Origin: CAWJMF01 sp963843945
GTDB taxonomy: Bacteria; Vulcanimicrobiota; Vulcanimicrobiia; Vulcanimicrobiales; Vulcanimicrobiaceae
Reading direction: 5' to 3'
Assembly: GCA_963843945.1 (NCBI GenBank)
Contig: CAWJMF010000002.1
Span: 1-64,000 of the forward strand
Length of the DNA stretch: 64,000 nucleotides
Shown: piece by piece, positions 9,268 to 19,046 of the stretch
How positions within the stretch are numbered: the stretch's first letter is position 1
Layout: each line of letters starts with the position of its first letter
The notes under the pieces: model-generated
Database searches by the model: none
The model's input: the letters and a program-made list of their open reading frames with translations, nothing else
Told to the model about the DNA's origin: nothing
Made by a program: the position numbers and the translations under genes

Positions 9268-9330
9268 GCTGCGAGCATACCAGAAACCGGCCGCAGCGTT
9301 GCGCGGCCGGCCCCTTTTCTCATCCCGGAT

Positions 9331-11292
<1,962 letters not shown>

Positions 11293-11342
11293 GTCGTGCG
11301 ATTGGTTTGCGTTGGGCCAGGTCCCTCCCGGAAACGATTTGC

Positions 11343-11861
11343 ATGAAGCGCGGCGCGCTGCTCGGCCTGACGCTGCTTGCGCTCGGCGCTCTCGTGCCGG
11401 TGCGAGTCGCCGCACATCGCCCGCAATCGACCGGACTGCGCGCCGTCGCGTTCGCGAAAGTGCCGCCCGACTTTACCTTCGACGCGGGCGCGGGACCCGA
11501 GCGGCTGAGCACGCTGTTTGGGAAGCCGGTCGTCCTCAATTTTTGGGCGACCTGGTGCGCTCCATGTCTCGACGAGCTCGACGTCTTCACGAAGATGCAG
11601 TCGGTCTACGGCGGCGACGCCACGCTGCTTACCCTCTCGAAGGAGGCGCCGGGCACGGCGCGTGCCTTGCTCGAGGCCCGGCACCTCGAATTGCCGCTGG
11701 CGGAAGACCCGAGCGGCTCGATCTTCAACGCGTACACCATAAAGGAGGTCCCGGTCACGATCGTGCTGCGGCGCGACGGAACCGTCTCGTACGTCTCGGT
11801 CGGCGAGCTCGATTGGAGCGAGTTGCAGCACGCCCTCGACGCCGCCCTGGCCCAGCCGTGA
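11343..11861 (+). CDS. TlpA/ResA-like thioredoxin-fold protein, exported
   Basis: A 172-residue protein with an N-terminal signal segment (LLGLTLLALGALVPVRVAAH) and a thioredoxin fold. The active site is FWATWCAPC (Cys72 and Cys75), and the cis-proline loop is KEVPVTIVL. Such proteins act in the periplasm to reduce disulfides, commonly for cytochrome c maturation, which would fit the cytochrome c protein encoded nearby at 8.2 kb. The ATG was chosen because the signal peptide starts there. It precedes the hrcA promoter, so it is probably a separate unit. Confidence 0.85.
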   Translation: MKRGALLGLTLLALGALVPVRVAAHRPQSTGLRAVAFAKVPPDFTFDAGAGPERLSTLFGKPVVLNFWATWCAPCLDELDVFTKMQSVYGGDATLLTLSKEAPGTARALLEARHLELPLAEDPSGSIFNAYTIKEVPVTIVLRRDGTVSYVSVGELDWSELQHALDAALAQP

Positions 11862-11872
11862 GCCGATTGTAC

Positions 11873-11901
11873 TTGACCCCTCCCCCCGGCTTTGTTAGGG
11901 T
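11873..11901 (+). promoter_or_regulatory. Sigma-70-type promoter of hrcA-dnaJ
   Basis: TTGACC (11873-11878) and TAGGGT (11896-11901) are separated by 17 bases, the optimal spacing. The inferred transcription start falls just before or within the CIRCE-like operator at 11912-11938. Confidence 0.6.
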
Positions 11902-11911
11902 AGGTGGAATG

Positions 11912-11938
11912 CTGGCACTCGAGAGCCATGACTGCTAA
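11912..11938 (+). promoter_or_regulatory. CIRCE-like operator overlapping the hrcA start codon
   Basis: The two halves CTGGCACTC and GACTGCTAA are separated by nine bases. The CIRCE consensus is TTAGCACTC-N9-GAGTGCTAA, so the left half differs at two positions and the right half at one. The hrcA ATG (11928-11930) sits inside the element. HrcA is known to bind CIRCE and repress heat-shock operons, so this implies autoregulation. Confidence 0.75.
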
Positions 11939-12974
11939 AGAACCGCTCGACAAACGCAAGGCCTTTATCCTGGCAACCGTGGTCTACGAGTACGTCGCGA
12001 CGGCCGAGCCCGTCGGGTCGCAGACGCTTACCCAGAAGTACAACCTCGGCGTAAGCTCGGCGACCATTCGCAACGAGATGGCCGAACTGGAAAGCGCCGG
12101 CTACCTGATCCAGCCGCACACGTCGGCCGGCCGGGTTCCGTCGGACGCGGGTTACCGTACGTACGTCGACGAGTTGATGCGACCCGAGCCGCTTCCGCTT
12201 GAAGAGTCCCGCCGCATCCGTGACGAGTTCCGGGCGGCCAGCCGCGAGCTTGACGACGTTCTGGAAGTGACGACCCGTTTGCTCGGTCAGCTTTCGAAGA
12301 ACGTCGCATTCATGGTCGCCCCGCTGCGCGAGACGCAGACGTTCCGGCACATTCAGCTCATCTGGCTCTCGGAGCGGAGCGGGCTCGCGATCGTCGTCAG
12401 CTCGCTCGGCGTCGCGCTGCAGCGCCCGTTCGAGCATCCGCACGTCTCGGCTGACGACCTCACCCGCCTTTCCAACACGCTCAATGCGGCGCTCAGCGGC
12501 AAGTCGATGCGGGAACTGGCAGCGCTCGACGTGACGCGTTTCGTGCGGGACGCCGGCTTATCGCAAGATCTCGCTTCCGAAGTGCAGAGCGCCTTTGACG
12601 AGGCGGCGCGCAACGACGAGTCGCCGGCGGTTTTCTCGAGCGGCGCGCAGCACTTGCTCGATCAACCCGAATTCCAGGACTTGCGCAAACTGCGCTCGAT
12701 CCTGCGGATCATCGAAGAACACAAGAGCCTCTACGAGCTCGTGGCCGATTCGATGACCAGCGAAGGTCCGACGGTCAAGATCGGCAGCGAACTCGGCTCG
12801 GACGAAATCACCGAATGCAGCGTGGTTACCGTGCCGTACCGGCTGGGCGAAGGCGTCGTCGGGATGCTCGCCATTCTCGGTCCGCGCCGCATGCCGTATG
12901 CGCGGCTCCTCTCGATCGCGACGGGGACGGCGCAGTCCCTCAACAGTCACCTCACCGATAGCGAGATTCGATAG
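11928..12974 (+). CDS. hrcA: Heat-inducible transcription repressor HrcA
   Basis: A 348-residue repressor of the HrcA family, which binds CIRCE operators and releases them on heat shock. The N-terminal winged helix contains AEPVGSQTLTQKY and SSATIRNEMAELESAGYL, followed by the conserved HTSAGRVPSDAGYRTYVDEL. The C-terminal dimerisation/GAF-like domain ends with TVPYRLGEGVVGMLAILGPR. Length is normal. A promoter and CIRCE-like element lie immediately upstream. The next gene is dnaJ, only five bases downstream; grpE and dnaK are not between them, unlike the common hrcA-grpE-dnaK-dnaJ order. Confidence 0.95.
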   Translation: MTAKEPLDKRKAFILATVVYEYVATAEPVGSQTLTQKYNLGVSSATIRNEMAELESAGYLIQPHTSAGRVPSDAGYRTYVDELMRPEPLPLEESRRIRDEFRAASRELDDVLEVTTRLLGQLSKNVAFMVAPLRETQTFRHIQLIWLSERSGLAIVVSSLGVALQRPFEHPHVSADDLTRLSNTLNAALSGKSMRELAALDVTRFVRDAGLSQDLASEVQSAFDEAARNDESPAVFSSGAQHLLDQPEFQDLRKLRSILRIIEEHKSLYELVADSMTSEGPTVKIGSELGSDEITECSVVTVPYRLGEGVVGMLAILGPRRMPYARLLSIATGTAQSLNSHLTDSEIR

Positions 12975-12979
12975 CGCGC

Positions 12980-14086
12980 GTGACCATCGACTATTACGGC
13001 ATCCTCGGCGTCGAACGCGGAGCGAGCGACGCCGAGATCAAACGTGCCTACCGGGGTCTTGCGCGCAAGTACCATCCCGACGTCGCGGACGACAAAGCCG
13101 CGGCCGAGACGAAGTTCAAGCAGATCAACGAAGCGTACGAGATCCTCTCCGATCCGCAGAAACGTCAACACTACGACCGCTTCGGGCAAGCCGGCCCGAG
13201 CGGCGCGGGGTATGGCCCGTTCGGACAAGCCGACGGTTTCAGCGATATCTTCGACATGTTCTTTGGGGCGCGCGGTGCCGGAGCGCAGCCCAGGAGCGGT
13301 CCGGCGCGCGGCGCGGATCTGCGGTACGATCTGCAGATTACGCTCGAAGACGCGTACCAGGGCGTCGAGCGCGAGATCTCGTTCAATCATCTCGGCGCCT
13401 GCGAGACCTGCCACGGCACGGGCGCGAAACCCGGCACGCAAGTGGTGCGCTGCGATCGCTGCGCCGGTTCGGGCGTCATGCGCTCGGTTCGGCAAACGCC
13501 GCTCGGGCAATTCGTCACGCAGACGACCTGTACGAAGTGCGGCGGCGAAGGACAAGTCGTTCCGACGCCCTGCGAAGCGTGCCGAGGGCGCGGCCGCGTC
13601 GAACGCGCCCGCTCGATGCCGGTCAAGATTCCCGCCGGCGTCGACGACGGCAGCCGCATTCGCATCCCCGGCGCAGGCGAGGCCGGCGCGCGCGGCGGAC
13701 CGCCGGGCGATCTCTACGTCTATCTGAGCGTTTCGCCGCACCCGCGCTTCGAGCGCGACCAGCAAAATCTCCACGTCCACATCCCCTTGACGTTCACGCA
13801 GGCCGCCCTCGGTGCGGTGCTCTCGGTCGCGGGACTCGACGGCGACCACGACCTGCAAGTCGCGGCCGGGACGCAGAACGGCACGCTCTATCATCTGCGC
13901 GGACGCGGCATGCCTTCGGTACGCGGTTCGTCGCGGGGCGACCTCATCGTGCACGTGCACGTCGTCGTTCCCACGAAGCTCACGCGCCGCGAACGCGAGC
14001 TGCTTGAAGAGTTCGCGCGGTTAGGTGGCGATCAGCTCGACGAGCGGACGTTCCTGGAACGCGTGAAGGATGCGTTCACGCCCTGA
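12980..14086 (+). CDS. dnaJ: Chaperone protein DnaJ
   Basis: A 368-residue type I J-protein. The J domain has HPD at residues 32-34, followed by a Gly/Phe-rich linker (GYGPFGQADGF). The zinc-binding region has all four CxxCxGxG repeats: CETCHGTG, CDRCAGSG, CTKCGGEG and CEACRGRG. The C-terminal substrate-binding domains contain VKIPAGVDDGSRIRIPGAG and GDLYVYLSVSPHPRFERD. It stimulates the ATPase of DnaK in the cytoplasm. GTG start. It is co-transcribed with hrcA and therefore probably heat-regulated. Its stop overlaps the start of rsmE. Confidence 0.95.
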   Translation: MTIDYYGILGVERGASDAEIKRAYRGLARKYHPDVADDKAAAETKFKQINEAYEILSDPQKRQHYDRFGQAGPSGAGYGPFGQADGFSDIFDMFFGARGAGAQPRSGPARGADLRYDLQITLEDAYQGVEREISFNHLGACETCHGTGAKPGTQVVRCDRCAGSGVMRSVRQTPLGQFVTQTTCTKCGGEGQVVPTPCEACRGRGRVERARSMPVKIPAGVDDGSRIRIPGAGEAGARGGPPGDLYVYLSVSPHPRFERDQQNLHVHIPLTFTQAALGAVLSVAGLDGDHDLQVAAGTQNGTLYHLRGRGMPSVRGSSRGDLIVHVHVVVPTKLTRRERELLEEFARLGGDQLDERTFLERVKDAFTP

Positions 14087-14817
14087 GCTCGGCGCCGCGC
14101 TTCTTCGTTGATGGCGTTCACGGCGAAGGCGATCTCGTCGAACTGCGGGGTAGCGACGCCCGGAAAGTGACGCTGGTCTTGCGCAAGCGCGGCGGCGATG
14201 CTGTCGAGATCTGCGATTCCGCCGGGAACGCGTTCGCGGCGCTGCTCGAAATCGACGGGACGTCGGTTGCGGCGCGTCTCGGACCGGCCGCAACGCGGGC
14301 GCCGGCTACCCTCGAGATCGTCCTGGCGCAGGGCCTGCCCAAGGGCCAGAAGATGGACTTCGTCGTGGAAAAAGCGACCGAACTCGGTGTGCGCCGGATC
14401 ATTCCCGTCCGCACGGAGCGGACGGTCGGCGCAGCCGAGCGCGGCGCGAAAGTCGAGCGCTGGCGGCGCCTGGCGCGAACAGCCGCGGCGCAATGCGGAC
14501 GGTCCGACGTCCCGTTCGTCGCTGAGGTGACGGAATGGGAAGCGCTCGAGAGCACAGTTCGCGCCGCACCGCTCGCCCTGATTCCGTGGGAGCTCGCCGA
14601 AGCCGTGCCGCTGCGCGACGTGCTGCCCGGCTTATTGCGCGGCGCTGCCGGGGTTCTCATTGCGATCGGACCCGAGGGTGGTTTCGCGCACGAAGAGGTC
14701 GAGCAGGCGCGCGCCTGGGGCGCCCGGCCCGTCTCGCTGGGCAAGCGAATTTTGCGAACCGAGACCGCCGGTCTCGTCGCGTGCAGCGCCATTCTTTACG
14801 CGGCGGGCGAGCTCTAA
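14083..14817 (+). CDS. rsmE: 16S rRNA m3U1498 methyltransferase RsmE, apparent CTG start
   Basis: A 244-residue SPOUT-class methyltransferase that methylates U1498 of 16S rRNA using SAM. The N-terminal PUA-like domain begins APRFFVDGVHGEGD. The SAM-binding knot shows IAIGPEGGFAHEEVEQA and LGKRILRTETAGL. The family N-terminus requires translation from about 14083. No ATG, GTG or TTG exists in frame there, but a CTG at 14083-14085 overlaps the dnaJ stop as CTGA and gives exactly the expected LSSAPRFFVDG start. The first conventional start is at 14167 and would delete the PUA-like strand. The family is certain; the CTG start is inferred. Confidence 0.92.
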   Translation: MSSAPRFFVDGVHGEGDLVELRGSDARKVTLVLRKRGGDAVEICDSAGNAFAALLEIDGTSVAARLGPAATRAPATLEIVLAQGLPKGQKMDFVVEKATELGVRRIIPVRTERTVGAAERGAKVERWRRLARTAAAQCGRSDVPFVAEVTEWEALESTVRAAPLALIPWELAEAVPLRDVLPGLLRGAAGVLIAIGPEGGFAHEEVEQARAWGARPVSLGKRILRTETAGLVACSAILYAAGEL

Positions 14818-14885
14818 AATCGGTTCGAGAGATGAGCCGCCGCGGCGCGCGACGTATAAGAGAAGGTTATGGCCATGAGGGCGGC

Positions 14886-15629
14886 GTGAAATTCTCCATC
14901 GTTATCCCGACGTACAACGAAGCGGGCGGGATCGAGCGTCTCATCCAGACCCTCGATGACGTCTTTCGCGCCAATTCGCTCGACGGCGAGATCGTTGTCG
15001 TCGACGACAACTCACCGGACGGCACGGGAAAGATCGTCGAAGGATTGGCCGTGCGCTATCCGGTGCGCTGCCTGCATCGGCCCGGCAAGCTTGGCCTCTC
15101 GAGCGGCGTGATTGACGGCTGGAAGTTCGCGCGCCCGGACTCCCAAGCGCTCGGTGCGATGGATGCGGACTTCAGCCACGATCCGAAGATCTTGCCGGAG
15201 ATGGTGCGCGCGCTCGAATCGGGCGACTACGGACTCGCGATCGGCAGCCGCTACGTCAAGGGCGGCGCCATTCGCAACTGGCCGCTGCGCCGCAAAATCA
15301 CCTCGCGCGTCGCGATCGCGCTGGCCAAGCCGTTGACTTCGGTGCGGGACATCACGAGCGGCTATCTTCTCGTGAAGCGCGAGGCACTCGAGGGCGTCGA
15401 GCTCGATCCCATCGGCTTCAAGATCGGGCTCGAGGTAATCGCGAAGGCGCATTATGGAAAAGCGATCGAGATCCCGTACGTCTTCACCGATCGCGTCGCC
15501 GGAACGTCGAAGCTTAATCAAGGCGAGATCGTCAACTATTTGCGACAACTGCGCCGGATCTATGCGCTCAAGCTTTTGGGTCAGGGCGCGGCCAAGCCGC
15601 GTCCCGATCCGACGGGTAAAGCCGCCTGA
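14886..15629 (+). CDS. Polyprenol-phosphate mannosyltransferase-like GT2 glycosyltransferase
   Basis: A 247-residue family 2 glycosyltransferase of the DPM1 type, which moves a sugar from a nucleotide donor to a lipid phosphate carrier on the cytoplasmic face. Seen: FSIVIPTYNEAGGIERLI, VVVDDNSPDGTG, the metal-binding DAD (Asp93-Asp95) in AMDADFSHDP, and GSRYVKGGAIRNWPLRRK, typical of DPM1-like enzymes. There is no C-terminal membrane domain. GTG at 14886 follows a GAGGGCGG; an in-frame ATG at 14832 would add an unconserved basic leader. Its stop overlaps the accD start. Confidence 0.85.
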   Translation: MKFSIVIPTYNEAGGIERLIQTLDDVFRANSLDGEIVVVDDNSPDGTGKIVEGLAVRYPVRCLHRPGKLGLSSGVIDGWKFARPDSQALGAMDADFSHDPKILPEMVRALESGDYGLAIGSRYVKGGAIRNWPLRRKITSRVAIALAKPLTSVRDITSGYLLVKREALEGVELDPIGFKIGLEVIAKAHYGKAIEIPYVFTDRVAGTSKLNQGEIVNYLRQLRRIYALKLLGQGAAKPRPDPTGKAA

Positions 15630-16510
15630 TGCCGATGCCCGATTGGTTGCGCATCCGGCGCGAGGAAGAGCAAGCTTCGGGCGATGAGAAGCTGTGGGAC
15701 AAATGTCCGTCCTGCGGCGAAATGCTCTACCGCAAAGATCTGGAAGCGAACCTCTGGGTCTGCACGCGCTGCGGCCATCATTTCCGGATGCACGCCTACG
15801 ACCGCATCAGCACGCTGGTCGACGGCGATTTCGTTGAGATCGGCACGGAGTTTCTGCCCGGCGACCCGCTCGGCTGGGTCGACAAACGGCCGTATCCGCA
15901 GAAGCTCGAAGCGGACCGCGAAAAGTCGAGCCTGAGCGAGGCGGTCGTTACCGGATTCGGGACGCTCGACGGATTCCCGATCGCTCTCGGCGTGATGGAT
16001 TTCAAATTTCGCGGCGGAACGATGGGCACGGTGGTCGGCGAACGCATCGCGAACTTGCTGGAAGAGGCCCGGCGCCGCCGGCTGCCGACGATCGTCTTCA
16101 CGGCGAGCGGCGGAGCGCGCATGGAAGAAGGCATGCTGGCCTTGATGCAGATGGCGAAGACCACGCAGGCCGTCGAGCGTTTCATGCAGGACGGGAACCT
16201 TTACGTGACCGTGCTGACCGATCCGACGACCGGCGGCGTTTCCGCGTCGTTCGCGTTTCAAGCGGACATCATGATCGCTGAGGCCCGTGCGGCAATCGGC
16301 TTTGCGGGACGGCGCGTGATCGAGCAGACGATGCGCCAGAAGCTGCCGGAAAATTTTCAGACGGCCGAGTTCTTGCTGGAAAAGGGTCACGTCGACATGG
16401 TCGTGCCTCGGCCCGAGATTCGCGATACCCTCGTGCGCGTGCTCGATTACGCCGTCGACCGGAAGCGCATCGCGCCCGCGCTCAAAGCCGTACCGGAGTT
16501 CGCGCTGTGA
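15629..16510 (+). CDS. accD: Acetyl-CoA carboxylase carboxyltransferase subunit beta
   Basis: A 293-residue carboxyltransferase beta subunit. With AccA it transfers CO2 from carboxybiotin to acetyl-CoA, forming malonyl-CoA for fatty acid synthesis. The N-terminal zinc ribbon uses Cys26, Cys29, Cys45 and Cys48 (CPSC and CTRC). The crotonase-like core shows FTASGGARMEEGMLALMQM and VLTDPTTGGVSASFA. The start overlaps the glycosyltransferase stop, and its own stop overlaps the accA start as GTGA, so subunit stoichiometry is probably kept by coupling. Confidence 0.97.
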   Translation: MPMPDWLRIRREEEQASGDEKLWDKCPSCGEMLYRKDLEANLWVCTRCGHHFRMHAYDRISTLVDGDFVEIGTEFLPGDPLGWVDKRPYPQKLEADREKSSLSEAVVTGFGTLDGFPIALGVMDFKFRGGTMGTVVGERIANLLEEARRRRLPTIVFTASGGARMEEGMLALMQMAKTTQAVERFMQDGNLYVTVLTDPTTGGVSASFAFQADIMIAEARAAIGFAGRRVIEQTMRQKLPENFQTAEFLLEKGHVDMVVPRPEIRDTLVRVLDYAVDRKRIAPALKAVPEFAL

Positions 16511-17481
16511 ACCTGATCGTCGAGCGCGAGAAGAGCATCCAGGCCCTCGAGGACCGCATCGCCGCGCTGCGCGCGCGCGATGCGGCCGGGACGAGCGAAG
16601 AAGTCCGTCTGCTCGAAGGCAAGTACGCCGAACTGCAAGAGGACTTGTTCGGGCGCTTGACGCCCTGGGAGCGCGTCAATATGGCGCGCCATCCGAAGCG
16701 GCCGATCGCGAGCGACTACCTTGCGACCTTCGAGCAGTTCGACGAGCTGCACGGCGACCGCCACTTTCGCGACGACCCGGCGCTCGTCGGCGGCTTCGCG
16801 AAGATCCGCGGCCGGCGCGTCATGGTCCTAGCGCAACAAAAAGGGCGCGACACCAAAGAAAACATCCGCCGGAATTTCGGCCTGGTCTCACCCGAAGGCT
16901 ATCGCAAAGCGAAGCGCCTCATGGAGCTGGCGTCGCGCTTCAACTTGCCGATCGTGACGTTGGTCGACACGCAAGGCGCCGATCCGGGAATCGGTTCGGA
17001 AGAGCGGGCCCAGTCGGAAGCGATCGCGGCTTGCCTGACGACGCTCTCTCGCGCGCGCGTTCCCGTCGTCGCGACGATCATCGGCGAAGGCGGAAGCGGC
17101 GGCGCCTTGGCGTTGGCTTTGGCCGATCAGGTCATCATGCCGCAGCATTCGGTGTATTCGGTCGCGTCGCCGGAAGGTTGCGCCGCGATCCTGTGGGGCG
17201 ACGCGAGCCGCGCCGAAGAGGCCGCTGCACGCTTGCGCCTGACGAGCGACGATTTGCTCGCCTTCGGCATCGTCGACGAAATCGTTCCCGAACCGCTCGG
17301 CGGCGCGCAGCGCGAGCCCGAGGCGTTCGTCGCGAAGGTCATCGACGCGATCGAGGCGGCGCTGCGCCGGCTTGAGAACGTTCCGCCCGACACGCTGCGC
17401 GAGCGGCGCTACGAGAAGTACCGCCGCATCGGTGCGTGGGAGAGCGATACGCGCGACGGCATCGCGGTCGTCGTCCCGTGA
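16507..17481 (+). CDS. accA: Acetyl-CoA carboxylase carboxyltransferase subunit alpha
   Basis: A 324-residue alpha subunit, partner of AccD. An N-terminal helical segment (EKSIQALEDRIAALRARDAA) is followed by the conserved WERVNMARHPKRP, FDELHGDRHFRDDPALVGGF, QQKGRDTKENIRRNFGLVSP and GEGGSGGALALALAD. C-terminal blocks include SVASPEGCAAILWGDASRAE. GTG start overlapping the accD stop. The stop overlaps the GTG of the FtsB-like gene. Length is typical. Confidence 0.97.
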   Translation: MNLIVEREKSIQALEDRIAALRARDAAGTSEEVRLLEGKYAELQEDLFGRLTPWERVNMARHPKRPIASDYLATFEQFDELHGDRHFRDDPALVGGFAKIRGRRVMVLAQQKGRDTKENIRRNFGLVSPEGYRKAKRLMELASRFNLPIVTLVDTQGADPGIGSEERAQSEAIAACLTTLSRARVPVVATIIGEGGSGGALALALADQVIMPQHSVYSVASPEGCAAILWGDASRAEEAAARLRLTSDDLLAFGIVDEIVPEPLGGAQREPEAFVAKVIDAIEAALRRLENVPPDTLRERRYEKYRRIGAWESDTRDGIAVVVP

Positions 17482-17795
17482 AGCACATCCGTCTTGCGGG
17501 ACGCGTCGTGCTGGCCGCGGTCGCACTAACCTTCGTGGCGTTGATCGGCTTGCAGTTCGCCAACATCGTCGCGCGCAACGTCGCGGTGGCGCGCGAGGTT
17601 GCGGCCTCGCGCGCCGACCTCGCGGCGCTGCGCGAGAAGAAACGCGAACAGTTGCGGACGATCGCGCGACTCAGCGATCCGCGCGGCGCGATCCCCGAAA
17701 TTCACGACAAACTGCGGCTCGTCGGTCCGCACGAAGAGTTGATCTTCGTCGAGGGTGCGCCGAGCCCGTCGCCCGAACCGGAGAGCGGTCTCTGA
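17478..17795 (+). CDS. FtsB/DivIC-like septum formation initiator
   Basis: A 105-residue single-pass membrane protein. A short basic N-terminus leads into one hydrophobic segment (VVLAAVALTFVALIGLQFAN), then a charged coiled coil (AVAREVAASRADLAALREKK) and the C-terminal motif of the family (IPEIHDKLRLVGPHEELIFV). Such proteins bridge FtsL and FtsQ in the division complex. The GTG start overlaps the accA stop, and its TGA overlaps the next gene as CTGA. Confidence 0.75.
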   Translation: MKHIRLAGRVVLAAVALTFVALIGLQFANIVARNVAVAREVAASRADLAALREKKREQLRTIARLSDPRGAIPEIHDKLRLVGPHEELIFVEGAPSPSPEPESGL

Positions 17796-18160
17796 GCGTC
17801 GTTCGCGGCGTCGTCATCAACCTGCACCACCACGGCGCCACGGTCCGCCTGGACGACGGCTCGATCGCCGCGATTCCGGCCGGCGAGGCCTCGGCGCACG
17901 CCGAGTCGCTGACGCGCAGCCTGCAGCGCCGGGAAGCACTCACCTTCGCGCTGGATGCGAGCGGCCGCCATCCGGTCGTGCGGGTCGCCGACGACGTCCC
18001 GGCACTCGAACCGGATGCGAACTTCGAAGACCGCCTGAACGCCTATCTCAAGTCCACCGAGGAGTGGGCTCCGCCCGACCGGCCCGAGCCGGCCGAGCGT
18101 CATTTCATCCGCAAAAAGCGGCGGGCCGCTCACTTCGAGGCGCGCAGCAAGCCAACGTAG
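17792..18160 (+). CDS. S1-like small protein, apparent CTG start
   Basis: About 122 residues. The N-terminal half resembles an OB/S1-type RNA-binding strand pattern (VRGVVINLHHHGATVRLDDG, then IPAGE); the C-terminal half is charged and ends in a basic tail (RHFIRKKRRAAHFEARSKPT). As in rsmE and nagZ, no ATG, GTG or TTG is in frame near the beginning, and a CTG at 17792 overlaps the upstream stop as CTGA. It may bind RNA or the ribosome; this is inference. It lies between the FtsB-like and RpiR-like genes in the same transcriptional run. Confidence 0.6.
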   Translation: MSVVRGVVINLHHHGATVRLDDGSIAAIPAGEASAHAESLTRSLQRREALTFALDASGRHPVVRVADDVPALEPDANFEDRLNAYLKSTEEWAPPDRPEPAERHFIRKKRRAAHFEARSKPT

Positions 18161-18173
18161 AACGCCACACCGC

Positions 18174-19046
18174 GTGAAAAGCGATCCCATCTCGCCCGTC
18201 AACGTGCCGGGCTGCTTCGTTCGAATCCAAGGGACCTACGCCTCGCTGCGCACCGCGGAGCAGCGCGTGGCCGATTTTATCCTCAAAAACGCCGAGGACC
18301 TCATCTATTTGACGGTGACGGAGCTCGCCGAACGCACGCAGACCAGCGAGTCGACGGTCGTTCGCCTTTGTCAGAAGATCGGCTACAAAGGTTATCAGGA
18401 ATTCAAGATCATGCTCGCGCGGGATCTGGTCGGACCGACCGAGACCGTGTACGAACAGATCGATGCGAGCGACGGCCTGCCCGCGCTCAAAGCCAAAGTC
18501 TTCCAGGCGAACGCGCAGGCGCTCAAGGACACGATGGAGGTCCTTTCGGACGAGGAGCTGGAGCGCGCGGTGAGCGCGCTCGCGACCGCGCGCAGGGTCG
18601 AAATTTACGGCATCGGCGGGAGCGCGCCCCTCGCGCTGGACGCGTACCATAAGTTCATGAAGCTCGGCATCGCCGCCGTCTGGCTGAACGACAGCGATCT
18701 GATGGCGATGTCCTCGGCGCTGCTCGGGAGCGGCGACGTCGCGCTGGGCATCAGCCATACCGGTGCGTCGCGCGACGTCTGCGACGCGATGGAGAACGCG
18801 CAAAACGCCGGCGCGACGACGATTTGCATCACGCATCGAGCGACCTCGCCGATCACGAAGGTCGCTCACGTGAAACTCTACACAGCCGCGAAGGAGACGG
18901 CCTTCGGCTCCGACGCAATGTCCAGCCGGATCGCCCAACTCTCGATCATCGACGTGCTCTACGCCGGGATCGCCAACAAGGATTACGACCGCTCGCTCTC
19001 GCGCATTCAGAAGACGCGCGAAGCCTCCGCCGGGAAGCGGTATTAG
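18174..19046 (+). CDS. RpiR/MurR-family transcriptional regulator
   Basis: A 290-residue regulator. The N-terminal helix-turn-helix of the RpiR type spans residues about 18-95 (LRTAEQRVADFILKNAEDLI, then SESTVVRLCQKIGYKGYQEF). The C-terminal SIS sugar-phosphate isomerase-like domain has YGIGGSAPLALDAYHKFMKL and GISHTGASRDVCDAME. Members sense phosphosugars; MurR, which controls murQ, is one. A link to the recycling operon at the window's end is possible but 40 kb away. GTG start. Its stop abuts the Ppx/GppA gene. Confidence 0.9.
   Translation: MKSDPISPVNVPGCFVRIQGTYASLRTAEQRVADFILKNAEDLIYLTVTELAERTQTSESTVVRLCQKIGYKGYQEFKIMLARDLVGPTETVYEQIDASDGLPALKAKVFQANAQALKDTMEVLSDEELERAVSALATARRVEIYGIGGSAPLALDAYHKFMKLGIAAVWLNDSDLMAMSSALLGSGDVALGISHTGASRDVCDAMENAQNAGATTICITHRATSPITKVAHVKLYTAAKETAFGSDAMSSRIAQLSIIDVLYAGIANKDYDRSLSRIQKTREASAGKRY

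Noticed and set aside
12898..14007. Long Arg-rich frame overlapping dnaJ
   Set aside because: It is out of frame with the fully conserved DnaJ and consists of low-complexity Arg/Ala/Ser typical of shadow translation.
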